Of a DNA stretch of 64,000 bases, positions 53,314 to 62,386 are shown piece after piece (within the stretch, counting starts at the first letter, position 1; each line of letters starts with the position of its first letter). The translations under genes and the position numbers were made by a program. The notes under the pieces are model-generated. The model saw nothing but the letters and a program-made list of their open reading frames with translations, searched no databases and was not told the DNA's origin. Source of the stretch: Alphaproteobacteria bacterium (lineage in GTDB: Bacteria > Planctomycetota > Phycisphaerae > UBA1845); the NCBI GenBank assembly GCA_028285105.1, contig JANQQE010000001.1, forward strand, positions 62,001 through 126,000. Reading direction: 5' to 3'.

Positions 53314-56010
53314 ATGCCAGTTCATCCCAGCCGGCAACTATATGACATCGTTGAAGCTGCTCTGATGCAACCGTCTGAACACCGCACGCGCTTCATAGAA
53401 TCGGCTTGCAGAGGCGATCAAACATTAAAGAGATGCGCCGAACGAATAGTCGAATCAGCCAATCTGGCTGGTGATTTTCTCGAATTGCCGGAATCGCAGA
53501 TAATCAAGAAGGTGCGAGCTGATATGATGTCCGGCGCACGATTGGGGAGTCTGCTCGGATCGTACCGCCTCATGCACGTAATCGAATCGGGAGGTATGGG
53601 TACCGTTGTTTACGCAGCTCGGGCAGACGGCGTTTTTGAACAGAACGTAGCCATTAAGATCGCCCACCACCGACATAACTCCGAGGCTGGAATAAGTCAG
53701 TTCGAACGAGAACGCCAAGTTTTGGCGCAACTCTCGCATCCGAGTATTGTGAAATTATTGGATGGAGGTACCACCGCAGACGGTCAGCCATATTGCGTGA
53801 TGGAATATGTGCAAGGAGAACCCATCACAACTTTCTGCGATGGTTGTCGGTATTCGATTCATCGACGAATTGAACTGTTTAGGATTGTTTGTGGTGCGGT
53901 TCAGCACATTCATGAGAATGAAATCGTTCATGGTGATCTAAAGCCTGACAATATTCTTGTGACACCTTCTGGAAGGCCAGTGATCGTCGACTTCGGTTTG
54001 TCGCTGAAAACTAATGAATCTGCTCAAGGGGGAACAAGTATTGACTATTCCAAGGAAATCGCTCCGGCGTGGACCCCTGACTACGCAAGCCCTGAGCAGG
54101 TTTTGAACAGGCAGGTAAACTCAAATTCAGACATCTACTCGCTGGGCGTAATCCTTTACGAATTAGTTGCAGGTACTTTGCCATACGGCAATCCGTCTAT
54201 TTCTCCAAATGAATATATCCGTAGAGTCCGATACGCAGCGCCCAATCAACTGTGCAGCGCAGATCGACGCTCTGCGGCTCTCCGTGCAGAAGAAAAAAAA
54301 GTTTCGGATCGACAATCCGATGTGATTTGCCGTGCACGCAGTACAACACTGCGCCAGCTTCAGAAAACAATCGGCAGCGACTTGGCTGAAATTGTGCGCA
54401 ATGCGATCGCGGTTGACCCCCTGCACAGGTACAAGTCGGCGGATGATTTTAGCAATGATCTTGACAGTTTTCTTTGCAAACGTCCAATTCAGGCCAAGCA
54501 ATCTGAGCCGGTTTATCGTGCAAAGAAGTTCGCTCAGCGAAACGTTGCATTGGCTACCGTATCGTTAATCGGCGCCTTGATTTTTCTTACTCAGCTAACT
54601 GACGCATGGGCCGTTCGCCAGCGGCTTGACCGTAGTTTGAACTCGGCGCAACAACTGGCAACTTCCGTGGACATTTCACGCATGCAGGCGAGGGCAACCG
54701 CCGAAATACTTCCGGAGTTGATTCAAGTTGCAAGCCCTTACCGACTGGGTCGAGTTTCGACAATTGAAGAACAGCTACAAGCAATGGAGTCACGAATCGC
54801 ATTGGAATTAGCAGACAAGCCGATTCTAGAAGCTGATTTGCGCTACGCCATTGCAAAGACGTACTACGGACTCTGGGATTTCGCCTCAGCACGAAGGCAT
54901 CTTGAGATTGCGAATAAGTTGAATTGCGTTCATCGCGATGGCAACGATCCTGCGACAGCCGATACACTTGCATTGCTTGGGCGGGCTCTGGCACACTGTG
55001 CAGATCCAAGAGCGATCGAAGTCGAAAGAGAAGCGCTAGAACGATATTTGAAGCTGTATGGCCAAAACCATCGCAAGGTGGCGCTTGCACATGGCTGGTT
55101 GGGTTTTGTCTATTGGTACTCTGGCGATGACACGCTGCTTGCTGAAGCGGAATCGAAATACCGCCTATCTTTGGCCATGCTTGAATGCCCTATCGAAGGT
55201 GCCAAGTTTGAAGAAGCCACGCTTCGGTTTAGTTTCGGCGCATTCCTGGCGACCCAGGGGCGTTTCGTGGAGGCTGAGCCATACCATCGCGTTGCCTTGG
55301 CAATGTTTCGACAGCTACCCGAGCAAAGGAATCGTTTCACCGCAGCGTGTCTTCATTCACTTGCTTCACTTTTGCATGCCACGGAACGATTTGAAGCTGC
55401 GATTGCGATACTGGAAGAATACTTTGAATTCGTTCCCGAGGGCGTTGGTGGACACCTATCGCTTGAGGCCGCGCATCGACTTGCAAGGCTCCATCATGAA
55501 CGCGATGACTTAGGACTTGCCGCAGAAGCTTACGATCGTTGGATAGTACATTCACTGGTGCATCATCTTGGAATCTCTGAAGTGACTCAGCGAGTCGTTC
55601 GATCGATCAAGGATCGCAAAGAAGCCTCGAATCCAAGCGAATATGACTATGAAAATTACTTGGATGCATTCCATTTACTTGCCAAAAAGACTGGATGTAC
55701 AGACTCCTTAGTCGGCGTTTTTCTTTGTGTTGGTCAAGTTCAGTATCAACTCTACGGTTCAGAATGTGCAACTCGATACATTCGCATGGTAGGCAACGCG
55801 ATAAGAGAGTTTGAGGAACACACTTTGCTTCAGCAAGTTACGGCTCAATGGCTTCTTGGAGATTGCATAGCGAAGTCTGGAAGAACCCTAGAGGCTATGC
55901 AAGTCTTGACTTCCGCGCAGCAGGCATCTTTGGACTTGCCACGGATACATCAAGAATTGAACGCACTTATTCACGAATCAGTGGAAATGATCAAAGATTC
56001 TCGAAATTGA
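53314..56010 (+). CDS. Transmembrane Ser/Thr kinase with HGD catalytic loop (module C)
   Basis: 898 residues, starting 4 nt after the sigma gene. An N-terminal ~75-residue helical region (ending LAGDFLELPES) precedes the kinase domain: ESGGMGTVVY, VAIK (Lys 115), VHGDLKPDN at 205-213 (catalytic Asp 208; the usual HRD Arg is Gly 207), DFG (Asp 226) and YASPEQ. Loss of the Arg means activity may not depend on phosphorylation of the activation loop, but the essential Lys and both Asp are kept, so the kinase should be active. A span of hydrophobic residues (VALATVSLIGALIFLTQL) is near 415. The rest (~470 residues) is TPR-like (YYGLWDFASARRHLEIANKLN, GRFVEAEPYHRVALAMF). It is a paralog of the module D kinase (same N-terminal region, LLDGGTTADGQPY). 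Confidence 0.92.
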   Translation: MPVHPSRQLYDIVEAALMQPSEHRTRFIESACRGDQTLKRCAERIVESANLAGDFLELPESQIIKKVRADMMSGARLGSLLGSYRLMHVIESGGMGTVVYAARADGVFEQNVAIKIAHHRHNSEAGISQFERERQVLAQLSHPSIVKLLDGGTTADGQPYCVMEYVQGEPITTFCDGCRYSIHRRIELFRIVCGAVQHIHENEIVHGDLKPDNILVTPSGRPVIVDFGLSLKTNESAQGGTSIDYSKEIAPAWTPDYASPEQVLNRQVNSNSDIYSLGVILYELVAGTLPYGNPSISPNEYIRRVRYAAPNQLCSADRRSAALRAEEKKVSDRQSDVICRARSTTLRQLQKTIGSDLAEIVRNAIAVDPLHRYKSADDFSNDLDSFLCKRPIQAKQSEPVYRAKKFAQRNVALATVSLIGALIFLTQLTDAWAVRQRLDRSLNSAQQLATSVDISRMQARATAEILPELIQVASPYRLGRVSTIEEQLQAMESRIALELADKPILEADLRYAIAKTYYGLWDFASARRHLEIANKLNCVHRDGNDPATADTLALLGRALAHCADPRAIEVEREALERYLKLYGQNHRKVALAHGWLGFVYWYSGDDTLLAEAESKYRLSLAMLECPIEGAKFEEATLRFSFGAFLATQGRFVEAEPYHRVALAMFRQLPEQRNRFTAACLHSLASLLHATERFEAAIAILEEYFEFVPEGVGGHLSLEAAHRLARLHHERDDLGLAAEAYDRWIVHSLVHHLGISEVTQRVVRSIKDRKEASNPSEYDYENYLDAFHLLAKKTGCTDSLVGVFLCVGQVQYQLYGSECATRYIRMVGNAIREFEEHTLLQQVTAQWLLGDCIAKSGRTLEAMQVLTSAQQASLDLPRIHQELNALIHESVEMIKDSRN

Positions 56011-56166
56011 TGTTGCCGGTCGTGTTTATTCGGAAGTTGTGCTGAGCCGCGACGTTGAGCGAACACAGCGCAATTAGGTTATTCGCGGGGATTTGAATTA
56101 ACTGGGCTTTTTTGTAATTCGACACTTCTGATTTAGACTCTGTCCAAAACACAATGCCCAGTACAC

Positions 56167-58926
56167 TCAAGGAGAATCGGGCGATTGTGGTTTAGGCTTA
56201 GCCGCTCGGCTACGGCCCTCTTTGTATTCGTTGAGTGATGCCAGCGAATCGCGATATTGGACAGTCAAACCGTGCGTGGGAGGCAGGTGTTGCGTGGCGT
56301 GACCGAGTCCGTCGATCAGTAGTTTTTCAGCTTCATCCACCGCACCATGTTCGCGAAGGCAATCGCCCAATACCCAGGTTGCGGCCAGTTTGCACCATGT
56401 TTGGCCACCGTGCTGGCGGTTGATTTCGTTTCGAAGGAGCCGTAGGAATTGGATGGCTTGGTCTCTGCGATTCAGTTCAAATTGTATCTGTGCAATTGTG
56501 AGAAATTGGCTCACCAAATGAGCCGAGCTTTTTTCATCTCCACCTAGAATATGGAAGGCGCGGAGGCATGTACCGAAGTCAAGGTCCTGTTTCAAAGAAG
56601 CGGTGACGGCGTCGTACAGGCGGGAGGCCTGTGTTCTGGTCTCAAGCGATGCTTCTGTATTGACATCGCGTTCTGTGCCTGCGATGGCTTGAAGGCTGTG
56701 CATCAACCACTGACGATACGCTTGATCAGCGGCGGTTAGGTTGTCCAGCGAAAATTGTATCCGCCCCAGCCGCAGTGTTGCATCGTACGTGCGCGATCCC
56801 CAATGCTCTTGGGGAACCATGTCAAGATATTCTTCGAGGAGTTGAACGGCCTGGGCGGGGCGGTCTGTCCTCTCGAGTGCCCGGGCGTAAGCGTTGAGAC
56901 ACTCGGCGACGTAGCGGTCTCTCTTGTGCGGACATTTTCGGAAAATGTCGAGTGCATCAACGTAGAATGGTTCAGCTTCTTCGAGGCGACCTTGTGTTTC
57001 GAGAAATGCACCAAAGCTGTATCGCAGGACAGCTTCGTCGTAGTCCGGCCCTGTCCGCATTTGTTCCAACATTCCAAGCGACTTTCGATAAGTCAATTCG
57101 ACTTTGGCGAAATTTGCAGGGTCGCCGGAAAACCAATATGCAAACGCAAGCCAACCGTTTGCACAGGCGACCAGCCGATGTTCGGAGCCGTAGATTTCTT
57201 CATAGAGGGCGAGGGCTTTCTTTTCGGCGTTGACGCATTTCGGATTTCGGTCATGGGCCCAAGCCCGTCCCAACAGAGCCAAAGAGTCAGCTAGTGCAGG
57301 ATGGTCCGAGGTTCGATATCTGCGATTGAGATCCACGGCGATGGCGAGGTGTTCTCTGGCCTTCGAATGGTACCACAGTCCATAATAAGTTGTTGCCAAC
57401 GCGAATCGGACATCTGCTTCGATGACGGGTTGCCCAGCCAGTTCCGCTTCGATGCGGGCCTCTGCATCTGCCAGTAGTTCGAGCAAGCTTACTTCGCGTC
57501 CTTTGCGATACGGATTCGCGGCTTGGAGCACCTCTTGCAGGAAGTAAGCGACTTCTTGCGCATGCTGTTGGGAAACTAGGGCGGCTTTTTTTTCCTGATG
57601 AGCGAGTTCTTTGGCTTGTCTCATGCGCAGGAACATCGCGGTACTTACGGCGGTTGCGGTCACCATAATCAGAAAGACCGCCGCAACGGCAGTCATCATC
57701 GTTCGATTTCGCCTGATGAATTTTTGCGCACGGTAGGAAAAAGTATCCGGTCGCGCTCGTACGGGCATACCGGCAAGGTAACGATGCAGATCTTCGTCGA
57801 ACAGCTCGACCGAAGGGTAGCGTCGGTTAGGATCCTTCGCCATCGCACGGAGTATGATCGTGTCCAAGTCGCCACTCAATGAAGTTCGTAACTGTTCGGG
57901 ACGGACGCCTCGAAGCGTATCGAGTTTTGCTAGAGTGCCCTGATTGGGATCTATTGCTCCGTTTCGACCAACATACGCACGGAGGATCACACTACTTGGT
58001 TTGTGAGGAGCCGATTCGCAGATGATTCGTTCCATCTCGTAGCCAGCGACGTCTTCGAGTTGATAGGGGCGACAACCAGTCAGTATTTCATATAAGACCA
58101 CACCGAGCGAATAGACATCGGTCATCGTCGTGACACGTTCGCCCCGAATTTGCTCGGGGCTGGCGTATTGTGGTGTAAGCGCGGCTGCGACCGTTGTCGA
58201 GCTGTGCGATCTTTCCGGATTGTCCTCCACCAACTTCGATATTCCAAAGTCCACGAGCTTCGGCATCCCAGAAGTCGTCACCAGAATATTGCCGGGCTTC
58301 AGATCGCGGTGGATGATCAGGTTCTGGTGGGCGTATTGGACTGCGGAGCAGATCTGACCAAACAATTCGATCCTGTCGCGAATCGACAATTGATGCCTAT
58401 CACAGTATGCGTCAATCGGTTGACCATCGATGTACTCCATCACGAGATAGGGTCGGCCGTCATCCGTCGTGCCACCGTCCAGTAACCGCGCTATGTTCGG
58501 ATGCGCGAGACTGGCGAGCAATTGACGTTCCTGGTGAAATCGACGCAGGACATCATCAGATTCCATGCCGCGATTGATGAGCTTGATCGCGACCTGCTGC
58601 TCAAATATGTCATCCGCACGGATCGCGTAGAACACCGTGCCCATTCCGCCACATGCAAGTACGTGCATCAGGCGATAGGGGCCGACGCGTCGCCCGACAG
58701 GTTCTCCGGCGACTACATCCGACTGGGTCTTGTCTACGCTTGGCGAGTCAGGAACTTCGAGAAACTCTCCGAGATGTCCGACGGATTGCAGGAGTTGCTC
58801 GACCTGGTCACGCAACGACGGGTTGTCAACGCAGGCCGCATCGACATAGCCGGCACGCTTTTCGTCCGGTTGGGCGATCGCGTTTTCCACGATACTGCGC
58901 ACTTGTTGGAGCGTTTCAGGTGTCAT
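56167..58926 (-). CDS. Transmembrane Ser/Thr kinase with TPR tail (module D)
   Basis: Start at ATG 58926, which overlaps the sigma gene stop by 11 nt (919 residues); an in-frame start 15 codons further upstream would overlap the sigma gene more. N-terminal region ~1-80 (NPSLRDQVEQLLQSVGHLGEFLEVPD). Kinase motifs intact: ACGGMGTVFY, VAIK (Lys 115), IIHRDLKPGN (Asp 208), DFG (Asp 226), PQYASPEQ. A long hydrophobic span (MMTAVAAVFLIMVTATAVSTAMFL) near 425. The C-terminal ~470 residues are TPR-like (YYGLWYHSKAREHLAIAVDLN, GRLEEAEPFYVDALDIF, NRRDQAIQFLRLL). It is paralogous to the module C kinase but with a normal HRD. It should phosphorylate its sigma factor or an associated protein; the subtilisin gene faces the pair. 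Confidence 0.92.
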   Translation of the reverse strand: MTPETLQQVRSIVENAIAQPDEKRAGYVDAACVDNPSLRDQVEQLLQSVGHLGEFLEVPDSPSVDKTQSDVVAGEPVGRRVGPYRLMHVLACGGMGTVFYAIRADDIFEQQVAIKLINRGMESDDVLRRFHQERQLLASLAHPNIARLLDGGTTDDGRPYLVMEYIDGQPIDAYCDRHQLSIRDRIELFGQICSAVQYAHQNLIIHRDLKPGNILVTTSGMPKLVDFGISKLVEDNPERSHSSTTVAAALTPQYASPEQIRGERVTTMTDVYSLGVVLYEILTGCRPYQLEDVAGYEMERIICESAPHKPSSVILRAYVGRNGAIDPNQGTLAKLDTLRGVRPEQLRTSLSGDLDTIILRAMAKDPNRRYPSVELFDEDLHRYLAGMPVRARPDTFSYRAQKFIRRNRTMMTAVAAVFLIMVTATAVSTAMFLRMRQAKELAHQEKKAALVSQQHAQEVAYFLQEVLQAANPYRKGREVSLLELLADAEARIEAELAGQPVIEADVRFALATTYYGLWYHSKAREHLAIAVDLNRRYRTSDHPALADSLALLGRAWAHDRNPKCVNAEKKALALYEEIYGSEHRLVACANGWLAFAYWFSGDPANFAKVELTYRKSLGMLEQMRTGPDYDEAVLRYSFGAFLETQGRLEEAEPFYVDALDIFRKCPHKRDRYVAECLNAYARALERTDRPAQAVQLLEEYLDMVPQEHWGSRTYDATLRLGRIQFSLDNLTAADQAYRQWLMHSLQAIAGTERDVNTEASLETRTQASRLYDAVTASLKQDLDFGTCLRAFHILGGDEKSSAHLVSQFLTIAQIQFELNRRDQAIQFLRLLRNEINRQHGGQTWCKLAATWVLGDCLREHGAVDEAEKLLIDGLGHATQHLPPTHGLTVQYRDSLASLNEYKEGRSRAAKPKPQSPDSP

Positions 58927-59458
58927 CGTCCGGTTTATCCGCCAATTCTTTGAATAACCACAAACGCGCAAACCGCCAACCGCGCACGACCGTGCTTTTC
59001 GATACGCCCAGGCACATGGCGGTCTCCTCCGTAGTCATCCCGCCGAAAAATCGAAGTTCCACGATATTCGAAAGCTGCGCGTCGAGATCGCCCAACCGCT
59101 CCAGAGCCTCGTCCAGATCCGGAAGGTCGATTGCTCGTTTCGTGTATACGCGAAGCGCCTCGTCCAAGGGAAGACGCTCGCCCTCAGCTTGGCGTTTCTG
59201 GGCGGTTCGCTGTCGAGCGTAGTCCACCAGCGTCAAGCGCATCGCGCGTGCCGCCTGAGCCATCAATTGTGGCCGATCCATTTTGACTTCGGCCGCGCTG
59301 CCACAGGTGCGAAGGAAGGCCTCGTGAACCAAAGCCGTTGGATTGAGCGTATGCCCGACGCGTTCCTGAGCAAGGTAACCGCAGGCGACGCGTCGCAGTT
59401 CGGTGTAGATCCGCGCGACACCGTTCCGGTCGGGTTTGTTGCGTATTTGAGAATGCAC
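58916..59458 (-). CDS. ECF RNA polymerase sigma factor (module D)
   Basis: Starts at a GTG (59458) 8 nt after AGGAG, 180 residues. TIGR02999-like ECF factor: IYTELRRVACGYLAQERVGHTLNPTALVHEAFLRT, LMAQAARAMRLTLVDYARQRTAQKRQ, and region 4 LGDLDAQLSNIVELRFFGGMTTEETAMCLGVSKSTVVRGWRFARLWLFKEL. The stop overlaps the start of the kinase gene, so the proteins are made from one transcript and coupled. It is very similar to the module C factor. Its start is 271 nt from that of the divergent subtilisin gene. Confidence 0.9.
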   Translation of the reverse strand: MHSQIRNKPDRNGVARIYTELRRVACGYLAQERVGHTLNPTALVHEAFLRTCGSAAEVKMDRPQLMAQAARAMRLTLVDYARQRTAQKRQAEGERLPLDEALRVYTKRAIDLPDLDEALERLGDLDAQLSNIVELRFFGGMTTEETAMCLGVSKSTVVRGWRFARLWLFKELADKPDDDT

Positions 59459-59729
59459 AGGAAGGACTCCTTGTCTCGCCAGATTGCTGCGTCGCGACGA
59501 TTGCCCTCAATCATTTTATCAACTTAGGCCTTGGTTAGGTGATTATTCTGACCACATTCGCGGCAATTTTGCGCTTAGATTATTGGGCGAGTCCCCAACA
59601 CTTTATGAGACTTGCGATTGAAGATCGCGATGCGCGGTGTCTGCGCGCTATCAATATCAATGAACGCAATTTTGGCGTCTGAATTCGGGGCGCTCGGCAA
59701 ACGATGAAGCAAACAGGAGAACGAACGTA

Positions 59730-62198
59730 ATGGCGATTCAAACGGATGGCGTCAGAAGCATTGGCGTTTCAATAACGGTTATCGTCAGCTTGCTACAGGC
59801 GTTTTTTTGTCACAGCGCCGTCGCTGACAAAGGCGCACCCGCGCGCGAGTTCGACAAGTCGACGATTCTCGTTCGTTTTCAGGCTTCTGCTGCAAAGTCC
59901 GCGCGTGATGCATTGTGCGATTCGGTCGGTGGCGTAGTGGAGCACGAGTACTCGCTCGTGCCTAATCTGATCTGCCTTCGTATCAATGTTTCCGTTGCAG
60001 AGGCGTTGAGTGCATTCCAGGCACGTCCCGATTTGGTTCAGTATGCTGAACCCAACCGCTACCTCCAGGCTGTTGCGACGCCCAACGATCATCTCTATTC
60101 GAGCTTGCAATGGGGCGCGATCAACACTGGGCAGATCATCGATATCAGTTGGACGCCCGTACCCGTACCCGGCTTCGATCAGACGGGCACACCCGGCGCG
60201 GACGCCAATCTCGAAGCCGCCTGGGACATCACCACAGGAGACGCCGATTTCGTGATTGCCGTAATAGATACGGGCATCGACCACAACCATCTCGACCTCG
60301 ATCCGAACATCTGGGAAAATCCGGGCGAGACCGGTGTGGATGGAATGGGAAACCTGATGAGCACAAACGGTATCGACGATGACAGCAACGGATACATCGA
60401 CGATGTGCGTGGTTGGGATTTTGTCAATGACGACAATGACACGACCGGTGACAACCCCTTTCACGGATCTCACGTGGCTGGGATTCTGGGTGCAGCCGGC
60501 AATAACGGTATTGGGATTGCTGGGGTCAACTGGCGATGCAAGATCATGCCTTTGCAATTCTTGGACGCCACCGGATTTGGTCTTTGCTCGGATGCAGCCC
60601 GCGCGATCGAATACGCTTGTGACAAGGGCGTCAAGGTCTCCAACAACAGCTACGGAGATCCCAATGTCGATCAATCGCTCCTGGACGCTGTAACCGCAGC
60701 ACGCGACATGGGACATCTTTTTGTTGCCGCATCCGGTAACAACGGAAACAGTCTTCCATTTTACCCAGCCAGCTTTGATTTGGACAACATCATATCCGTG
60801 GCGGCGGTGGACAACCTCGATCAGTTGGCCGGTTTCTCAAACTTTGGCGCAACCAGTGTCGATCTTGGTGCACCCGGAGTCGGTGTACCAAGTACGGTCA
60901 ACCAAAACGGACAAATGACGTTCGAGTCGCTGCAAGGCACCTCGATGGCGTCGCCACAAGTGGCTGGCGCCGCAGCCCTGCTATGGTCGGCAATGCCGGG
61001 TTGGACATTTACGCAGGTTCGTTCCCAGATTCTGAGCACGGTACGACCCATACCGGCGCTCGTCGACGTAACGGTCACTGAGGGGACGCTCGATGTGGGA
61101 GCGGCGCTGGCGATCGTTCCGAAGCCCCCTCGGATCGAGGTCATTGGCGAGATACCGTCGGCGCTGGAACCCGGGTTTCCAACGATCCTGACGGTATTGA
61201 TCGACCCGCGCGATGACACGCTCGTGGCGGGAACGCAGCAGCTACACTTGCGGACGAATGGAGGAACTTTCGCAAGCAGTACGCTGACGCCAATCGGTGG
61301 CGACCTGTACGAAACCCAGATCACCGTCAACAGCTGTACGGAAGAGCCCGAGTTCTACCTAAGCGTCGAGGGCGCCAATTCAGGGACCGTGACACTACCG
61401 CCCGAAGGGGCCACACACCCATCCGCGGTCCCTGCTGGCGTTCAGAAGGTTGCATTTGCCGACAGCTTTGAGACCGATCTCGGATGGGTCTCGGGAGCAC
61501 CGGGAGACAATGCGACGACGGGCATCTGGGATCGCATGGACCCACAGGGCACGGCGCACCCAAACGGCGACATACTCCAGCCGGAAAACGCATTCGATGG
61601 TGCTGTGTGCTGGGCGACGGGCGGACTGTCCCTGGGCGCCTGGTTTGCAAACGATGTAGACAATGGAACCACTACACTGACCTCGCCCGTTATCGATCTC
61701 TCGGGCGCACATTCGGCGACGATGAGTTACGCTCGCTGGTACTCCACTGATACGGGACCAAATCCTTCGATCGACAACCTCGTGATCGACATCTCCGACG
61801 ACGGCGGCGGAAGCTGGACGAACGCAGAGACCGTCGGCCCGACCGGCGTAGAAACGAGCGGCGGCTGGTTCAAGCATTCTCTGCGTGTGGAGGATTTCGC
61901 TAGTCTCACGAATTCGATTCGGATTCGAGTCATCGCGTCCGACCCCAATCCCACCGGGTCCGTCTTGGAAGCCGCGTTCGACGATTTCCGCATCACTGCC
62001 GTGACGTGCTGCGACGGTGATGGCGACAGCGACAATGACGGCGACCTCGATCTGACGGACTTCGACGCATTCGCGGCGTGTCTCGACGGTCCTGCGGCTG
62101 GATTGACGAGCGGTTGTGCCTGCTTCGACCTGAATGGCGACGGAAATATAGAACTAAACGACTACTCGACGCTGCAAGAAATGTTCACAAGGTCGTGA
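59730..62198 (+). CDS. Secreted subtilisin-like serine protease with dockerin-like tail
   Basis: ATG 59730 follows AGGAG; 822 residues with a signal peptide (SITVIVSLLQAFFCHSAVAD). Residues ~40-112 are a propeptide (STILVRFQASAAKSARD to DLVQYAEPNR). The S8 domain runs from ~115 to 440, with the triad Asp 180 (VIDTGIDH), His 245 (HGSHVAG), and Ser 405 (GTSMASPQ), and the oxyanion region NNSYGDP/ASGNNGN. Residues ~450-560 are beta-rich. Residues ~565-770 are a MAM/immune-inhibitor-like sandwich (FADSFETDLGWVSG, VIDLSGAHSATMSYARW). The end is a dockerin-like EF-hand pair (DNDGDLDLTDFDAF, DLNGDGNIELNDY). The dockerin tail suggests attachment to a partner or calcium-dependent folding. It is divergent from module D. 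Confidence 0.92.
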   Translation: MAIQTDGVRSIGVSITVIVSLLQAFFCHSAVADKGAPAREFDKSTILVRFQASAAKSARDALCDSVGGVVEHEYSLVPNLICLRINVSVAEALSAFQARPDLVQYAEPNRYLQAVATPNDHLYSSLQWGAINTGQIIDISWTPVPVPGFDQTGTPGADANLEAAWDITTGDADFVIAVIDTGIDHNHLDLDPNIWENPGETGVDGMGNLMSTNGIDDDSNGYIDDVRGWDFVNDDNDTTGDNPFHGSHVAGILGAAGNNGIGIAGVNWRCKIMPLQFLDATGFGLCSDAARAIEYACDKGVKVSNNSYGDPNVDQSLLDAVTAARDMGHLFVAASGNNGNSLPFYPASFDLDNIISVAAVDNLDQLAGFSNFGATSVDLGAPGVGVPSTVNQNGQMTFESLQGTSMASPQVAGAAALLWSAMPGWTFTQVRSQILSTVRPIPALVDVTVTEGTLDVGAALAIVPKPPRIEVIGEIPSALEPGFPTILTVLIDPRDDTLVAGTQQLHLRTNGGTFASSTLTPIGGDLYETQITVNSCTEEPEFYLSVEGANSGTVTLPPEGATHPSAVPAGVQKVAFADSFETDLGWVSGAPGDNATTGIWDRMDPQGTAHPNGDILQPENAFDGAVCWATGGLSLGAWFANDVDNGTTTLTSPVIDLSGAHSATMSYARWYSTDTGPNPSIDNLVIDISDDGGGSWTNAETVGPTGVETSGGWFKHSLRVEDFASLTNSIRIRVIASDPNPTGSVLEAAFDDFRITAVTCCDGDGDSDNDGDLDLTDFDAFAACLDGPAAGLTSGCACFDLNGDGNIELNDYSTLQEMFTRS

Positions 62199-62386
62199 AC
62201 ATTGGTGAAAAACACGAATGCTGCCGTTGTTATAATGTTGGAGCCGTGAGGCTTAACTTCGCCGCAGCTTTACAAATGCCGTATGATGACGCTTGGATGA
62301 ACGAATTCGTGTGGGTTGCATATTAGTTCAGATTCGTTTGGTGTTCCATCGCGTAAAGTTTAGTATGGCCTGAGGAGGGCCCATTC

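Noticed and set aside
56100..56162. Complementary ACTGGGC / GCCCAGT pair between the convergent kinase genes
   Set aside because: Seven pairs across a 48-nt loop is too weak to call a terminator, although a T run follows the first arm.
59793..60716. 307-codon open frame on the minus strand inside the subtilisin gene
   Set aside because: It is antisense to the well-supported protease domain, with no domain or ribosome binding site of its own; it is a by-product of codon use.
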